From positions 1 through 32,774 of the IMG/VR virus record IMGVR_UViG_3300037961_001352: a stretch of DNA of 32,774 bases; one strand, 5' to 3'. Each line of letters opens with the position of its first letter. Within the stretch, counting starts at the first letter, position 1. The position numbers were made by a program, and so were the translations under genes. Shown here one piece after another: positions 5,804-12,354 of this stretch. The notes under the pieces are model-generated. The model did no database searches. It saw only the letters and a list, made by a program, of their open reading frames with translations, and was not told the origin of the DNA. Source of the stretch: a virus.

Positions 5804-5965
5804 TTATGTTCTCATTAATTCTTCTTTTGTCTGCTCAATTTTCCAGATTAATTCAAAAGAATCTTTTTGCTTTTGCTCAACCTCTCTCTTAGCAGCTAAA
5901 TATTCCTCATGTTTTTTCGCTTGAAGATCCTTTAGCTTCTGCAGACGCAATCTGATCTGTTCCAT
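5804..5965 (-). CDS. Coiled-coil peptide
   Basis: 53 residues from the second of two adjacent ATGs (5965; the first is 5968), preceded by AAAAGGAG. The sequence MEQIRLRLQKLKDLQAKKHE continues as one charged helix with heptads, ending IEQTKEELMRT. It overlaps the 3' end of the next-upstream gene by 59 bases in another frame. The strong ribosome site is the main support. Possibly a partner of the DnaA-like protein encoded 50 bases downstream; inference only. Confidence 0.55.
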   Translation of the reverse strand: MEQIRLRLQKLKDLQAKKHEEYLAAKREVEQKQKDSFELIWKIEQTKEELMRT

Positions 5966-6128
5966 CATGCTCCTTTTTTACTGTTGTAAAATCAATCTTC
6001 AAATTCTTGATCTTACATTCTACAAGCTCTCCACTATTGGAGTTGTTTGCAGCCTTCTTTACATCATCAAATAATTCAATCATCTCGAATGAACATTCTC
6101 CATTGATAATTCTTCGGTATTTTTTCAT
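5907..6128 (-). CDS. Small hypothetical protein
   Basis: 73 residues, MKKYRRIINGECSFEMIELF onward, with an acidic/amphipathic middle and a Ser/Glu/Lys-rich end. The ATG overlaps the stop of the upstream gene (ATGA), and AAGGAT lies upstream. Its last 59 bases are also read by the coiled-coil gene in another frame. No family recognised. Confidence 0.55.
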   Translation of the reverse strand: MKKYRRIINGECSFEMIELFDDVKKAANNSNSGELVECKIKNLKIDFTTVKKEHDGTDQIASAEAKGSSSEKT

Positions 6129-6427
6129 ACTTTATCCTTTTTGGCAACCTCTTTTTTGTGTATTTCTCTGGTCATTTTATTGTACACACTAAGGTCCAAA
6201 TAGTTATCTGCTTTAAAATTTTTTGTTGATCTATATAGTTTTAGAGCCATCATTAATTGACCTACTTGGTGTGGTTTTATTCGTTTCTTTAAATTACCAG
6301 CCAAGATAATTGTAAACATTTCTGCTAACATTACAAAATTTTCTTGATAGTTACCATAATCTTTCTCTCGATCATTGATAACTTTTTTTTCAATCTCTTG
6401 ATCTATATCTGTTATTTTATTGTCCAT
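6125..6427 (-). CDS. DUF6378-like protein
   Basis: 100 residues. The pattern INDREKDYGNYQENFVMLAE, then HQVGQLMMALKLYRSTKN, then ADNYLDLSVY matches the phage family I recall as DUF6378 (R..DYG...NF..A ... MM.LK..R ... D...D...Y). Its all-helical arrangement is reminiscent of MazG-type nucleotide pyrophosphohydrolases, but the acidic metal motif of MazG is not obvious. No Shine-Dalgarno is visible before this ATG; a 9-bp stem with a 38-base loop lies just upstream. Confidence 0.65.
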   Translation of the reverse strand: MDNKITDIDQEIEKKVINDREKDYGNYQENFVMLAEMFTIILAGNLKKRIKPHQVGQLMMALKLYRSTKNFKADNYLDLSVYNKMTREIHKKEVAKKDKV

Positions 6428-6439
6428 ATTAAGAGAGGT

Positions 6440-6495
6440 GTCTTGGGGAAGAAAACTACCGAAAGGGAACTAGAAAGAAAAAACTCCCCCAAGAC
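6440..6495 (-). promoter_or_regulatory. Long-loop inverted repeat in leftward leader
   Basis: GTCTTGGGG (6440-6448) and CCCCAAGAC (6487-6495) form a perfect 9-bp stem with a 38-base loop, in the gap between two leftward genes. No T-tract follows on either strand, so it is not an intrinsic terminator. It may stabilise or process mRNA, or shield the start of the DUF6378-like gene at 6427. Confidence 0.55.
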
Positions 6496-6518
6496 TAGAT
6501 ATAAGTTAAACCTAGGAG

Positions 6519-6827
6519 TTAAAACTTATATGATTGTTTATTACCATAATTAGGTTTGCTTTGAAACCCTTTATTTGCAGTTGCAGGTTTATCAGTATTG
6601 GAAGTAGGTGGTGAAATCTTGACAGTTATACCAACAACATTCCCTTCTCCATCCTGTTCATCCCAAGCGCACTGGTTCCACCAACTACCATCTGCCATCT
6701 TCACACCTTTGGTCCATTTCTTTCCCTCTGGTGCATTTTCGTTTGGTGGTGCTACCCAATCCGGTTGCTTCGCTTCATTCTTGTTATGGTTTCTTACAAG
6801 ATTACACCATACTACATCTTCACTCAT
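6519..6827 (-). CDS. Small protein of the recombination operon (possible ssDNA-binding-like)
   Basis: 102 residues starting MSEDVVWCNLVRNHNKNEAK. ATG 6827 is chosen because AAAGGAG lies 7 bases upstream; a longer frame from 6848 exists. The core KQPDWVAPP..APEGKKW..GVKMADGSWWNQ..W and VVGITVKISPP suggests a small beta domain, followed by a Gly/Asn/Lys-rich tail ending QSYKF. The position directly after the ERF gene and the flexible tail are compatible with an SSB-like helper, but no OB-fold signature can be proven by eye. Confidence 0.6.
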   Translation of the reverse strand: MSEDVVWCNLVRNHNKNEAKQPDWVAPPNENAPEGKKWTKGVKMADGSWWNQCAWDEQDGEGNVVGITVKISPPTSNTDKPATANKGFQSKPNYGNKQSYKF

Positions 6828-6847
6828 TGTTTTCTCCTTTGTTATCA

Positions 6848-7495
6848 TCAGCTTTGCTGATCATTGTTTAATTGTAATTCACGAGTTTCGGCAATATCTG
6901 TTACCTGTCTATATGCTCGTAAATTATTTCTCATCAGAAAATCAACATCCTTTCTAATTAAATCTTTAACTTCATTAAATTCAGCTAAAGAGTTAGTTGC
7001 TTTCAAAGCACGTTTCATTTCTTCTACATCTATAGTATCATCCATATATGTAGGTTCTTCGACAGATTGCTCTGTAGAATCTTCTTCAAATGGTTTAGCT
7101 TCGTAACCATCTTCATCTTTGATACCTGTTTTAAGATTTAATAAATTTAAAAACGCATACTTTCTTGAGTATGACATAGCATTACCTGTTCCAAATTTAT
7201 CAAGATTACCAAATGCTGAACACCCATCAACAAGTATATGTTGCGTTGGATCATCAACATCATAAACTCGCATGGTACATACGACCATAACTTGTTTTAT
7301 GTTTGGTACAATCTCTGTCAGATAATTACAAGTTGCATACAAACCATTGTCTAACAAGGCTTGTGTTGCAGTTGCTTGTACATCATCATGTAATAATGGG
7401 TTAAAGTGCATCCCATTTGCCTTTGCACCTTTCTTGACACCTTTTGCGCTTAAACAAGCATCATGTAATTTTTGGTATATATTTTTTTTAGTCAT
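6848..7495 (-). CDS. erf: ERF-family single-strand annealing recombinase
   Basis: 215 residues from ATG 7495 (AAAGGAAAA upstream; a GTG at 7507 would add four residues). Residues about 91-133 carry the ERF signature: GCSAFGNLDKFGTGNAMSYS, RKYAFLNLLNLKTG and DEDGYEA. The N-terminal part has the family's helix/strand layout (FNPLLHDDVQATATQALLDN, then YVxDV). ERF proteins anneal complementary ssDNA during phage recombination and genome circularisation. The C-terminal third is acidic then polar. The partner exonuclease is encoded upstream in the same operon. Overlaps the secreted-protein gene by 8 bases. Confidence 0.85.
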   Translation of the reverse strand: MTKKNIYQKLHDACLSAKGVKKGAKANGMHFNPLLHDDVQATATQALLDNGLYATCNYLTEIVPNIKQVMVVCTMRVYDVDDPTQHILVDGCSAFGNLDKFGTGNAMSYSRKYAFLNLLNLKTGIKDEDGYEAKPFEEDSTEQSVEEPTYMDDTIDVEEMKRALKATNSLAEFNEVKDLIRKDVDFLMRNNLRAYRQVTDIAETRELQLNNDQQS

Positions 7496-7694
7496 TTTTC
7501 CTTTCACAGTTTTCTTTGTTTATATCTTTTTGCCAATTAGAATTTTTTTGTACTTTCCAAACGTAAGAAGTAACTATTGTATTATTATTTACAGTACACT
7601 TCTTACCAAATACTAATTTGGTTTTTGGTTCTTCGTGTGCAAACGCACTTGTTGTTATTATTAAAGACAACAATATTACTATTATTTTACTCAT
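7488..7694 (-). CDS. Small secreted (signal-peptide) protein
   Basis: 68 residues from ATG 7694. MSKIIVILLSLIITTSAFA is a classic signal peptide with an AFA|HE cleavage site at 19/20. The mature 49 residues hold two Cys (GKKCTV and ENCERK), which could form a disulfide, plus VTSYVWKVQKNSNWQ. It overlaps the exonuclease end by 4 bases and the ERF start by 8, so it is translated within the recombination operon. A periplasmic protein there is unexpected; superinfection exclusion or envelope stress is a guess. Confidence 0.65.
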   Translation of the reverse strand: MSKIIVILLSLIITTSAFAHEEPKTKLVFGKKCTVNNNTIVTSYVWKVQKNSNWQKDINKENCERKND

Positions 7695-8623
7695 GCTTTT
7701 ATTCCCCATAGGTTAGTTATTAATTGTAATTGTTCCGGAGCTAAATCTTTATAATAAAAAAAATGATTCATGTCTGGTGGCTCACACATCAATGCAAGTT
7801 CAGACAGATTACCTTTGCAAAACATAATCATACGTTCCCAAAGTATAATCTTTTCAACCATCTTAAAGTATAAATGCTCCAGATGTTCTTTCTTCATTAA
7901 CTCATGCGATTGATCAAAGATGATATGATCTTTATCATTTACATAAATTAAATATGGTACCTTCTTGGTAGTCATATAATAAAATGAAGTCTGTGTTAGG
8001 TTATCTATTGCAGGTTCAGTGGGTAGTTCTTGTGTACTCATGTACCACTCATCCTTGTTCTTAACCTTTCTAACATTCGGTGGTTTTGTTTTTAATTCTA
8101 TAAATAATTTTTCTGTCAGATAATCTACTCTACCGGTTATCGGTTTGATCATGGTAAATTCTTTGTGATCAACATATTTTTCGCAAACTAATTTATCAGT
8201 TCCTACTAAATCTTTCACTACTTTTTTTGTAATACCTATACAATCGTGTGCATAACTTACCATTTCTTTTCTTGCATACTCATCTTTTTTATCTACCGGA
8301 TCTTTTTTATTAATTTCTTCTAGCTCTTTATTAAAACAAACATTATAATCCCGGTCCCATTCTGCAGCGACAGAAGTTTTTGTTTTGAATAAAACATCTG
8401 CAATCAATCTTTGTACTGTATTGTTTACAAGGTTGCCAAAGTTAGGCTTGTATCTCCATGACCAACTTCTTCTAATTTTTTCCGGGAAAGTATATTGAAT
8501 TAAATTTTTTGCAAAAGGTGTAGAGGTTGAAGTATAGGACCAATGATCTAATCCATCACCACCATTAAATATTGCAAATGCTTCTTCTATTAATTGTTCT
8601 TTTGTTTTTTCTCTGAGTTTCAT
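7691..8623 (-). CDS. Cas4/RecB-like PD-(D/E)XK exonuclease
   Basis: 310 residues from ATG 8623, chosen for AAAGGAAC just upstream; the frame extends to 8656 without a ribosome site. Catalytic motifs: GRVDYL (D167), FIELKTK (E176, K178) and the RecB-type QTSFY (211-215) on the following helix. H at about 27-40 may supply an upstream metal-site residue. It would resect DNA ends to give ssDNA for the ERF protein. A four-Cys iron-sulfur cluster as in Cas4 is not evident (few, scattered Cys). First gene of the leftward operon. Confidence 0.8.
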   Translation of the reverse strand: MKLREKTKEQLIEEAFAIFNGGDGLDHWSYTSTSTPFAKNLIQYTFPEKIRRSWSWRYKPNFGNLVNNTVQRLIADVLFKTKTSVAAEWDRDYNVCFNKELEEINKKDPVDKKDEYARKEMVSYAHDCIGITKKVVKDLVGTDKLVCEKYVDHKEFTMIKPITGRVDYLTEKLFIELKTKPPNVRKVKNKDEWYMSTQELPTEPAIDNLTQTSFYYMTTKKVPYLIYVNDKDHIIFDQSHELMKKEHLEHLYFKMVEKIILWERMIMFCKGNLSELALMCEPPDMNHFFYYKDLAPEQLQLITNLWGIKA

Positions 8624-8721
8624 AAGTTCCTTTAGTTTTCCACCATCTATACACATATTTTTTTTGTTGTAAAGAAAATAATATAATATATATAGATACG
8701 AATTAGATAAAGAAAGGACTT
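8624..8721. promoter_or_regulatory. Divergent control region
   Basis: A 98-base gap between the leftward exonuclease operon and the rightward regulator operon. A perfect TATAAT (8682-8687) faces the regulator, but the matching -35 is only a T-run. On the minus strand, TTTACA, a 16-base spacer and TATAGA is a weak candidate. TATA-rich repeats fill 8680-8695. A natural site for binding by the Cro/CI-like protein encoded at 8722. Confidence 0.5.
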
Positions 8722-8949
8722 ATGACACTTGAAGAATATCGCAAAAAGAAAGGTTTATCCTACTATAATTTTGGACTTGAGCTTGGCATTGTAGGTGTAC
8801 AAAATCCCGGCACGTCAGTTCAAAGGTGGTGTTTAACTGCTAAAGTTAAAAGATTTCCGGACCCAGATATGGTAAAGAAAATCTTAGAAGTAACCAACAA
8901 TGAAGTAACATTAGAGGATCTGTACAGTGCTTGGTACGAAAAAGTTTAA
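8722..8949 (+). CDS. Cro/CI-like helix-turn-helix regulator
   Basis: 75 residues, with AAAGGAC upstream. MTLEEYRKKKGLSYYNFGLE onward reads as a short lambda-repressor-type fold: helix 1 (2-9), helix 2 (about 13-22, LSYYNFGLELG) and a recognition helix around SVQRWC (32-37), then RFPDPDMVKKILEVTNNEVT, the usual fourth/fifth helix and EVTxxDLY ending. It lacks a cleavable C-terminal domain. It sits divergent from the recombination operon, so it probably controls the switch between the two operons at the shared 98-base region. Confidence 0.75.
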   Translation: MTLEEYRKKKGLSYYNFGLELGIVGVQNPGTSVQRWCLTAKVKRFPDPDMVKKILEVTNNEVTLEDLYSAWYEKV

Positions 8950-9190
8950 ATACAAAAGAGTAAAAATTATTTGGCAAGATATTGTATCTTCATCTGATTG
9001 GACCACTCTTGAGAAAGCTAAAGAGCAAACGTACAGTTGGTGCGAGGACACCGGTTATCTTTTATTGAAGGACCCAAAGAAAGTTATCATCTTTGCTTCG
9101 CATAGCTTTGATGATGATGGTTCCCTTACAGTTGGTAATACTACAGTATATCCAAGATCGGTGGTAAAAAAGATTGAGGTTTTGAAATGA
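8927..9190 (+). CDS. Conserved small hypothetical protein
   Basis: 87 residues from GTG 8927; GAGGA lies 8 bases upstream and no ATG is available in the frame. KRVKIIWQDIVSSSDWTTLE, CEDTGYLLLKDPKKVIIFAS and VVKKIEVL describe a small alpha/beta domain. The W-x-D-I start and G-W/Y-L-L pattern is frequent in phage operons (recollection), without known function. Overlaps the regulator gene by 23 bases and the next by 4. Confidence 0.65.
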   Translation: MLGTKKFKYKRVKIIWQDIVSSSDWTTLEKAKEQTYSWCEDTGYLLLKDPKKVIIFASHSFDDDGSLTVGNTTVYPRSVVKKIEVLK

Positions 9191-9354
9191 CATACGAGGG
9201 TATGTTTGATGAGATTGATTGTAAATTTGAATTAAAAAGAGCAAAGAAATATATCAAGAAACAATCTGATTTAATACTAGCACTTGAAAAACAATTAGAA
9301 GAAAAAGAAAACGAAATATTAATAATTAAAGATAAAAAGAAAGGGAAAAAATGA
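9187..9354 (+). CDS. Coiled-coil peptide
   Basis: 55 residues. MTYEGMFDEIDCKFELKRAK is followed by a continuous charged helix (SDLILALEKQLEEKENEILI) and a polylysine end. Four-base ATGA overlaps on both sides show coupling. No family recognised. Confidence 0.55.
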   Translation: MTYEGMFDEIDCKFELKRAKKYIKKQSDLILALEKQLEEKENEILIIKDKKKGKK

Positions 9355-9443
9355 TTGATGTATTTTTAGGCGCACCTATGGAACTACAAGTGTTGCTATC
9401 ATCTTTTATACTTGTATTAGTTTGGGGTATATTTAGGAACTAA
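9351..9443 (+). CDS. 30-residue membrane peptide
   Basis: MIDVFLGAPMELQVLLSSFI followed by LVLVWGIFRN: one hydrophobic span with a short basic end. Starts in ATGA overlap and stops in TAATG overlap with neighbours, and GGGAAAAA lies upstream. Translation is likely from this packing; role unknown. Confidence 0.5.
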   Translation: MIDVFLGAPMELQVLLSSFILVLVWGIFRN

Positions 9444-9823
9444 TGGCACGTTGGACTTATGCTTTTTCCAATGGCAATTATAACGATTGGCATAGGAAAT
9501 ACGAGGGTATAGCTATGATTGATGTTGATAGTATTGAGGTTTGTCCTCGCTGCTACGAGCCTTTGGCTATACTTGAAACTTGTTATGATAAAAATCAGAA
9601 ATATAAGGCTACAAACCTTGTAAAGACCCTTGCTAGTCGCTTAAATATACCCTGTTTTTTAGTTTTTTATAGAAATCTGACCCCAACTACCCTAACCTTT
9701 AGAGTTAAGCGAATAACAAGCTCTCCGACAGAGTTTGAGCTGATGAATGAGGACCAATGGTTGTCCATCTTGCTAGACCTCCAGCGAAATCACAGAAACT
9801 ATTGTAAAAACTATGCAGACTAG
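9443..9823 (+). CDS. Conserved hypothetical protein with DIDSIEVC..C motif
   Basis: 126 residues. MARWTYAFSNGNYNDWHRKY, then IDVDSIEVCPRCYEPLAILE with a CxxC, then KATNLVKTLASRLNIPCFLV. The acidic residues, the CxxC and the strand-helix-strand order give a faint resemblance to a compact restriction-endonuclease-like fold, with later Lys, but this is not strong. The family recurs in marine podoviruses beside a replication-initiator-like gene (recollection). Its base composition is less AT-biased than its neighbours. It overlaps the next gene by 11 bases. Confidence 0.6.
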   Translation: MARWTYAFSNGNYNDWHRKYEGIAMIDVDSIEVCPRCYEPLAILETCYDKNQKYKATNLVKTLASRLNIPCFLVFYRNLTPTTLTFRVKRITSSPTEFELMNEDQWLSILLDLQRNHRNYCKNYAD

Positions 9824-10505
9824 AGGTTTTATACACATAACGTACAAATTGTACTTCCATCTTAACAGATTGTCCGGTCAAAAGAAATCTAACTGTCTAA
9901 ATGTATTCATGGCATTGATGAAACACTGTTGGAAGAAGAATAACTACTCGGCTGGTCTTAGGCATATGACTTTAGCTAAAGATACTAACTTATCTAGGTC
10001 CACGATTAAAAGATCATTAGATACATTAGAGAAGATGAATGTAGTTTATTCTATCAAAGGTCGCAGTGGTAAGACCTACTCTATCAATCAATTATTCATT
10101 AAAAATGAGGGTCTATTTCAAGGTAGCTCAAATCTACACACCTCAATGTCTAAATCTGAACTACCTAATGCGCAAATAAGAGCTACATTAGTAGATACAT
10201 TAGAAGTATATACTATAGAAAATATAATTAGAGATAATAGAGGTAATCAACAAGCTATAGTAGACAATTTAGCGAAGCTCCCCCTTGCAGAGCTTAATTC
10301 AGATAATAAAAATCCATACTATATAAAACTTGCTAAAGAAAGAAAGGCTGAACTGGACCGGGAAAGTAAAGCTAATTATGTACACCCTCAAAAAGTATTA
10401 AGTGAACTCTCTAAAATAAGTAAGAATAGTAATCCAAGATACAAAGAGAAAGTTGCATATAATAAACGTAATAATTTAGATTGGAAAGGGAGACCAAAGA
10501 AATAA
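9813..10505 (+). CDS. Winged-helix replication-initiator-like protein
   Basis: 230 residues. Residues about 30-95 form a winged helix: a first helix LNVFMALMKHCW, HMTLAKDTNLSRSTIKRSLD as helix-turn-helix, TLEKMNVVYSIKGRSGKTYS as the wing. This is the HTH_36/RepA_N-like layout of replisome organisers and plasmid/phage initiators. Residues 100-230 are polar and basic, with no helicase or primase motif. A TTATACACA match lies in its own 5' end (9829-9837). Function as initiator is inference; a transcription regulator is the alternative. Confidence 0.65.
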   Translation: MQTRGFIHITYKLYFHLNRLSGQKKSNCLNVFMALMKHCWKKNNYSAGLRHMTLAKDTNLSRSTIKRSLDTLEKMNVVYSIKGRSGKTYSINQLFIKNEGLFQGSSNLHTSMSKSELPNAQIRATLVDTLEVYTIENIIRDNRGNQQAIVDNLAKLPLAELNSDNKNPYYIKLAKERKAELDRESKANYVHPQKVLSELSKISKNSNPRYKEKVAYNKRNNLDWKGRPKK

Positions 10506-10921
10506 TGCCGGGTAGACCAATGCGTAAAGTATTCTGTCAAGGCTACACTCGTGCCGGTAGACGTGAGGGTAAACTCATTCCTTGTAGAATGAAAGGTTAT
10601 CAGTTGGCAAATGGTACCTTTTATTGTAAGTATCATGGGTACCAAAATGTTAAAGGGTTTAGGAAAGCAAATTATACAGATGAAACTAGAATAAAACAAC
10701 TAAGTAAACTACAACAATTTAGAAAGTATACAGATGAGCAACTCAAAGAATATTACTACACCAAAGTCAAAGTCAGAATTGATAACAACGAACCAAGCAG
10801 ATATAATTTGCGAAAAACTAACGAGAGGTCTAACCCTTACAGAAATTTTAGAGGAAAAACAGTACGAGTTCAGCTTGATGAAGTTCTATGCTCACTTAAA
10901 AAAAAATCCAGAATTGAATGA
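10505..10921 (+). CDS. HGG-type zinc-binding protein upstream of terminase small subunit
   Basis: 138 residues; ATG overlaps the preceding stop (TAATG). C11, C27, C41 and H44 in FCQGYTRAGRREGKLIPC ... FYCKYHGYQNVKGF form the C-C-C-H pattern of the HGG(x)STG family often encoded directly before small terminases; here HGG is HGY. The middle, YTDEQLKEYYYTKVKVR, is helical. The last about 60 residues are read from DNA that also encodes the terminase small subunit in the +1 frame (10734-10921). The C-terminus is therefore either genuine dual coding or run-through after a frameshift. Confidence 0.6.
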   Translation: MPGRPMRKVFCQGYTRAGRREGKLIPCRMKGYQLANGTFYCKYHGYQNVKGFRKANYTDETRIKQLSKLQQFRKYTDEQLKEYYYTKVKVRIDNNEPSRYNLRKTNERSNPYRNFRGKTVRVQLDEVLCSLKKKSRIE

Positions 10922-11207
10922 AAGAATAACTGAGGCAAGAAAGAATGGTGTACAAACTTTAATTGATAAACTGTTGCAAATCTTTCAATATCAAGAGGTT
11001 GAAAATCCTAACCAGATATTATGGATAAGAGAGAAAACAAAATTTATTACGTTCTTGGCTAACAAATTAACTGATCTGTATTCTGATAATAAAGTGCAGC
11101 AAGTTAAGACAGATCAATCTATTAAGATTTCATGGGAAGATAATCAATCGGATATGATTGATGTATCAGAGGATATAGTTGATATACCCTCTGATAATAA
11201 AGATTAA
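10734..11207 (+). CDS. terS: Terminase small subunit
   Basis: 157 residues. Residues about 15-75 carry the usual small-terminase helix-turn-helix order: TTNQADIICEKLTRGLTLTE, then FSLMKFYAHLKKNPELNERI (a short turn before the FYxHLKKNPE helix), then TEARKNGVQTLIDKLLQI. The acidic C-terminal tail (SDMIDVSEDIVDIPSDNKD) would contact TerL or portal. It recognises the packaging site on phage DNA. The start ATG lies 188 bases inside the upstream gene in another frame; the conserved helix begins soon after, so a later start is unlikely. TerL is about 3 kb away rather than adjacent. Confidence 0.75.
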   Translation: MSNSKNITTPKSKSELITTNQADIICEKLTRGLTLTEILEEKQYEFSLMKFYAHLKKNPELNERITEARKNGVQTLIDKLLQIFQYQEVENPNQILWIREKTKFITFLANKLTDLYSDNKVQQVKTDQSIKISWEDNQSDMIDVSEDIVDIPSDNKD

Positions 11208-11390
11208 TTATTTTTCATTTATATATTCACAATAATTAAGGCAAGTTGCAATATCTTTTGCTGATCTTTTATCAAGACAAATAGCAACAACATCATAACT
11301 TCCATCTTGACAATCTCTTTTTACTGCACTTCCATCATTAAAATATAAACCTTGTTCGTTTGCTTTTTTAATTATTTTTTTTGTTATCAT
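11208..11390 (-). CDS. Small island protein (60 aa)
   Basis: 60 residues, MITKKIIKKANEQGLYFNDG onward, four Cys (RDCQDG, AICLDK, ATCLNYCEY). GAAAGGGAATA precedes the ATG. It ends directly against the terS stop on the other strand. The last gene of the leftward island. Not recognised. Confidence 0.55.
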   Translation of the reverse strand: MITKKIIKKANEQGLYFNDGSAVKRDCQDGSYDVVAICLDKRSAKDIATCLNYCEYINEK

Positions 11391-11401
11391 TATTCCCTTT
11401 C

Positions 11402-11485
11402 TTATAAAATACCATTTGCTTTCATACCCATTATAATTAAGTTTCCAACAATGAGCATAAGTATAACTAATAATATTTTAATCAT
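11402..11485 (-). CDS. 27-residue membrane peptide in island
   Basis: MIKILLVILMLIVGNLIIMG then MKANGIL: one hydrophobic span after a Lys. The ATG follows the stop of the upstream gene without a gap, so re-initiation is likely. Too short for homology; supported by packing and hydrophobic pattern. Confidence 0.45.
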   Translation of the reverse strand: MIKILLVILMLIVGNLIIMGMKANGIL

Positions 11486-11701
11486 TTAATCGTGATCGTA
11501 TTGTTTCATTACAATATTAAAAGTAATATTGTTATGTGCTTGATGGCTATCAGCTAGTTCTTCAAGTATATTTATTAATGCTTTAACATTCATACCATCA
11601 TTGCTTTCATAGGTAGCTAACACTTGATCTTTCATTTGTTTATCAGTTTTCTCGTGATATTTATTACCTTTTATTTCTACTTTGTATTTGTCTATGTACA
11701 T
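11486..11701 (-). CDS. Small island protein (71 aa)
   Basis: 71 residues starting MYIDKYKVEIKGNKYHEKTD, with a predicted helix ALINILEELADSHQAHNN and a C-terminal strand ITFNIVMKQYDHD. A clear ribosome site (AAAGGGAAAAT) precedes the ATG. An alpha/beta early protein of unknown role. Confidence 0.6.
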   Translation of the reverse strand: MYIDKYKVEIKGNKYHEKTDKQMKDQVLATYESNDGMNVKALINILEELADSHQAHNNITFNIVMKQYDHD

Positions 11702-11721
11702 TATTTTCCCTTTCTTGTTTA

Positions 11722-11985
11722 TTAATCATTTAACCATTCATCTATATTTTCTTTATTATCTTCATAGTAAGACAATAAAATCTTATCGTCCATACCTGCC
11801 AATAAATCATCACATTGACCCCACTCTGTTATATTACCACAAACGTAGCACCACGTTTCAGCACCCTCTACCCAATAAATAGAGCCTTTATTGGTACCAA
11901 AATAAAGATTATCTGTTTGTGAGCCATTTCTTAAATCATCCTCGCAATAATTTTTAACAGCTTGTATCTTTTGTTCCTTGTTCAT
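11722..11985 (-). CDS. Small acidic island protein (87 aa)
   Basis: 87 residues, acidic (many Asp/Glu), beginning MNKEQKIQAVKNYCEDDLRN. TWCYVCGN and GQCDD supply a CxxC and a further Cys. AAAGGGAAAACT precedes the ATG. The C-terminus SYYEDNKENIDEWLND is very acidic, which is common in phage proteins that mimic nucleic acid or bind host enzymes, but this is only suggestive. Not recognised. Confidence 0.6.
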   Translation of the reverse strand: MNKEQKIQAVKNYCEDDLRNGSQTDNLYFGTNKGSIYWVEGAETWCYVCGNITEWGQCDDLLAGMDDKILLSYYEDNKENIDEWLND

Positions 11986-12124
11986 AGTTTTCCCTTTCTT
12001 GTTTTGCTAGTTGTATATTTTGTTCAGTAAGTTTTATAAGCTGCATTACATAGCCACTTATAAATTCTACCTCATCAAAATTTCGTTCCTGTCTTAGTTG
12101 TTTAATTAAAAAAATATTTTCCAT
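11954..12124 (-). CDS. Small island protein (56 aa)
   Basis: 56 residues from ATG 12124; a TTG at 12163 would lengthen it by 13. MENIFLIKQLRQERNFDEVE onward is helical, with KLTEQNIQLAKQERENYEQG. No good ribosome site, but it overlaps both neighbours (23 and 32 bases), which suggests coupling. Lower confidence than its neighbours. Confidence 0.45.
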   Translation of the reverse strand: MENIFLIKQLRQERNFDEVEFISGYVMQLIKLTEQNIQLAKQERENYEQGTKDTSC

Positions 12125-12353
12125 TTTTAGAAATACTTTTTTGTATTGTTTTATATTTATCAACTACATTTTTTGAACATATCCAACACAAAGATAATTT
12201 AATTAAATCTTTGTGGTTTAATTGTTCTTTTATGTAATTAATAAGTTTTTTTTCTGATTTAATTGCGCTTTCCCAAACACCACAAGTAAAAAATTCTTGT
12301 TCATTTGTTTTATATGTAGCAATTACTTCAAGTCTTAGATCATTTATAAACAT
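12102..12353 (-). CDS. Small island protein (83 aa)
   Basis: 83 residues from ATG 12353 (AAAGGGAAAAATAAT upstream; the frame extends to 12380). MFINDLRLEVIATYKTNEQE, a helix KKLINYIKEQLNHKDLIKLS, and CWICSKN with a CxxC. Alpha/beta small protein. Not recognised. Confidence 0.55.
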   Translation of the reverse strand: MFINDLRLEVIATYKTNEQEFFTCGVWESAIKSEKKLINYIKEQLNHKDLIKLSLCWICSKNVVDKYKTIQKSISKNGKYFFN

Positions 12354-12354
12354 A

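Noticed and set aside
6598-6957. 119-residue + frame antisense to the recombination operon
   Set aside because: No ribosome site, hydrophobic and Ser/Phe-rich shadow of the minus-strand genes with supported starts and family signatures.
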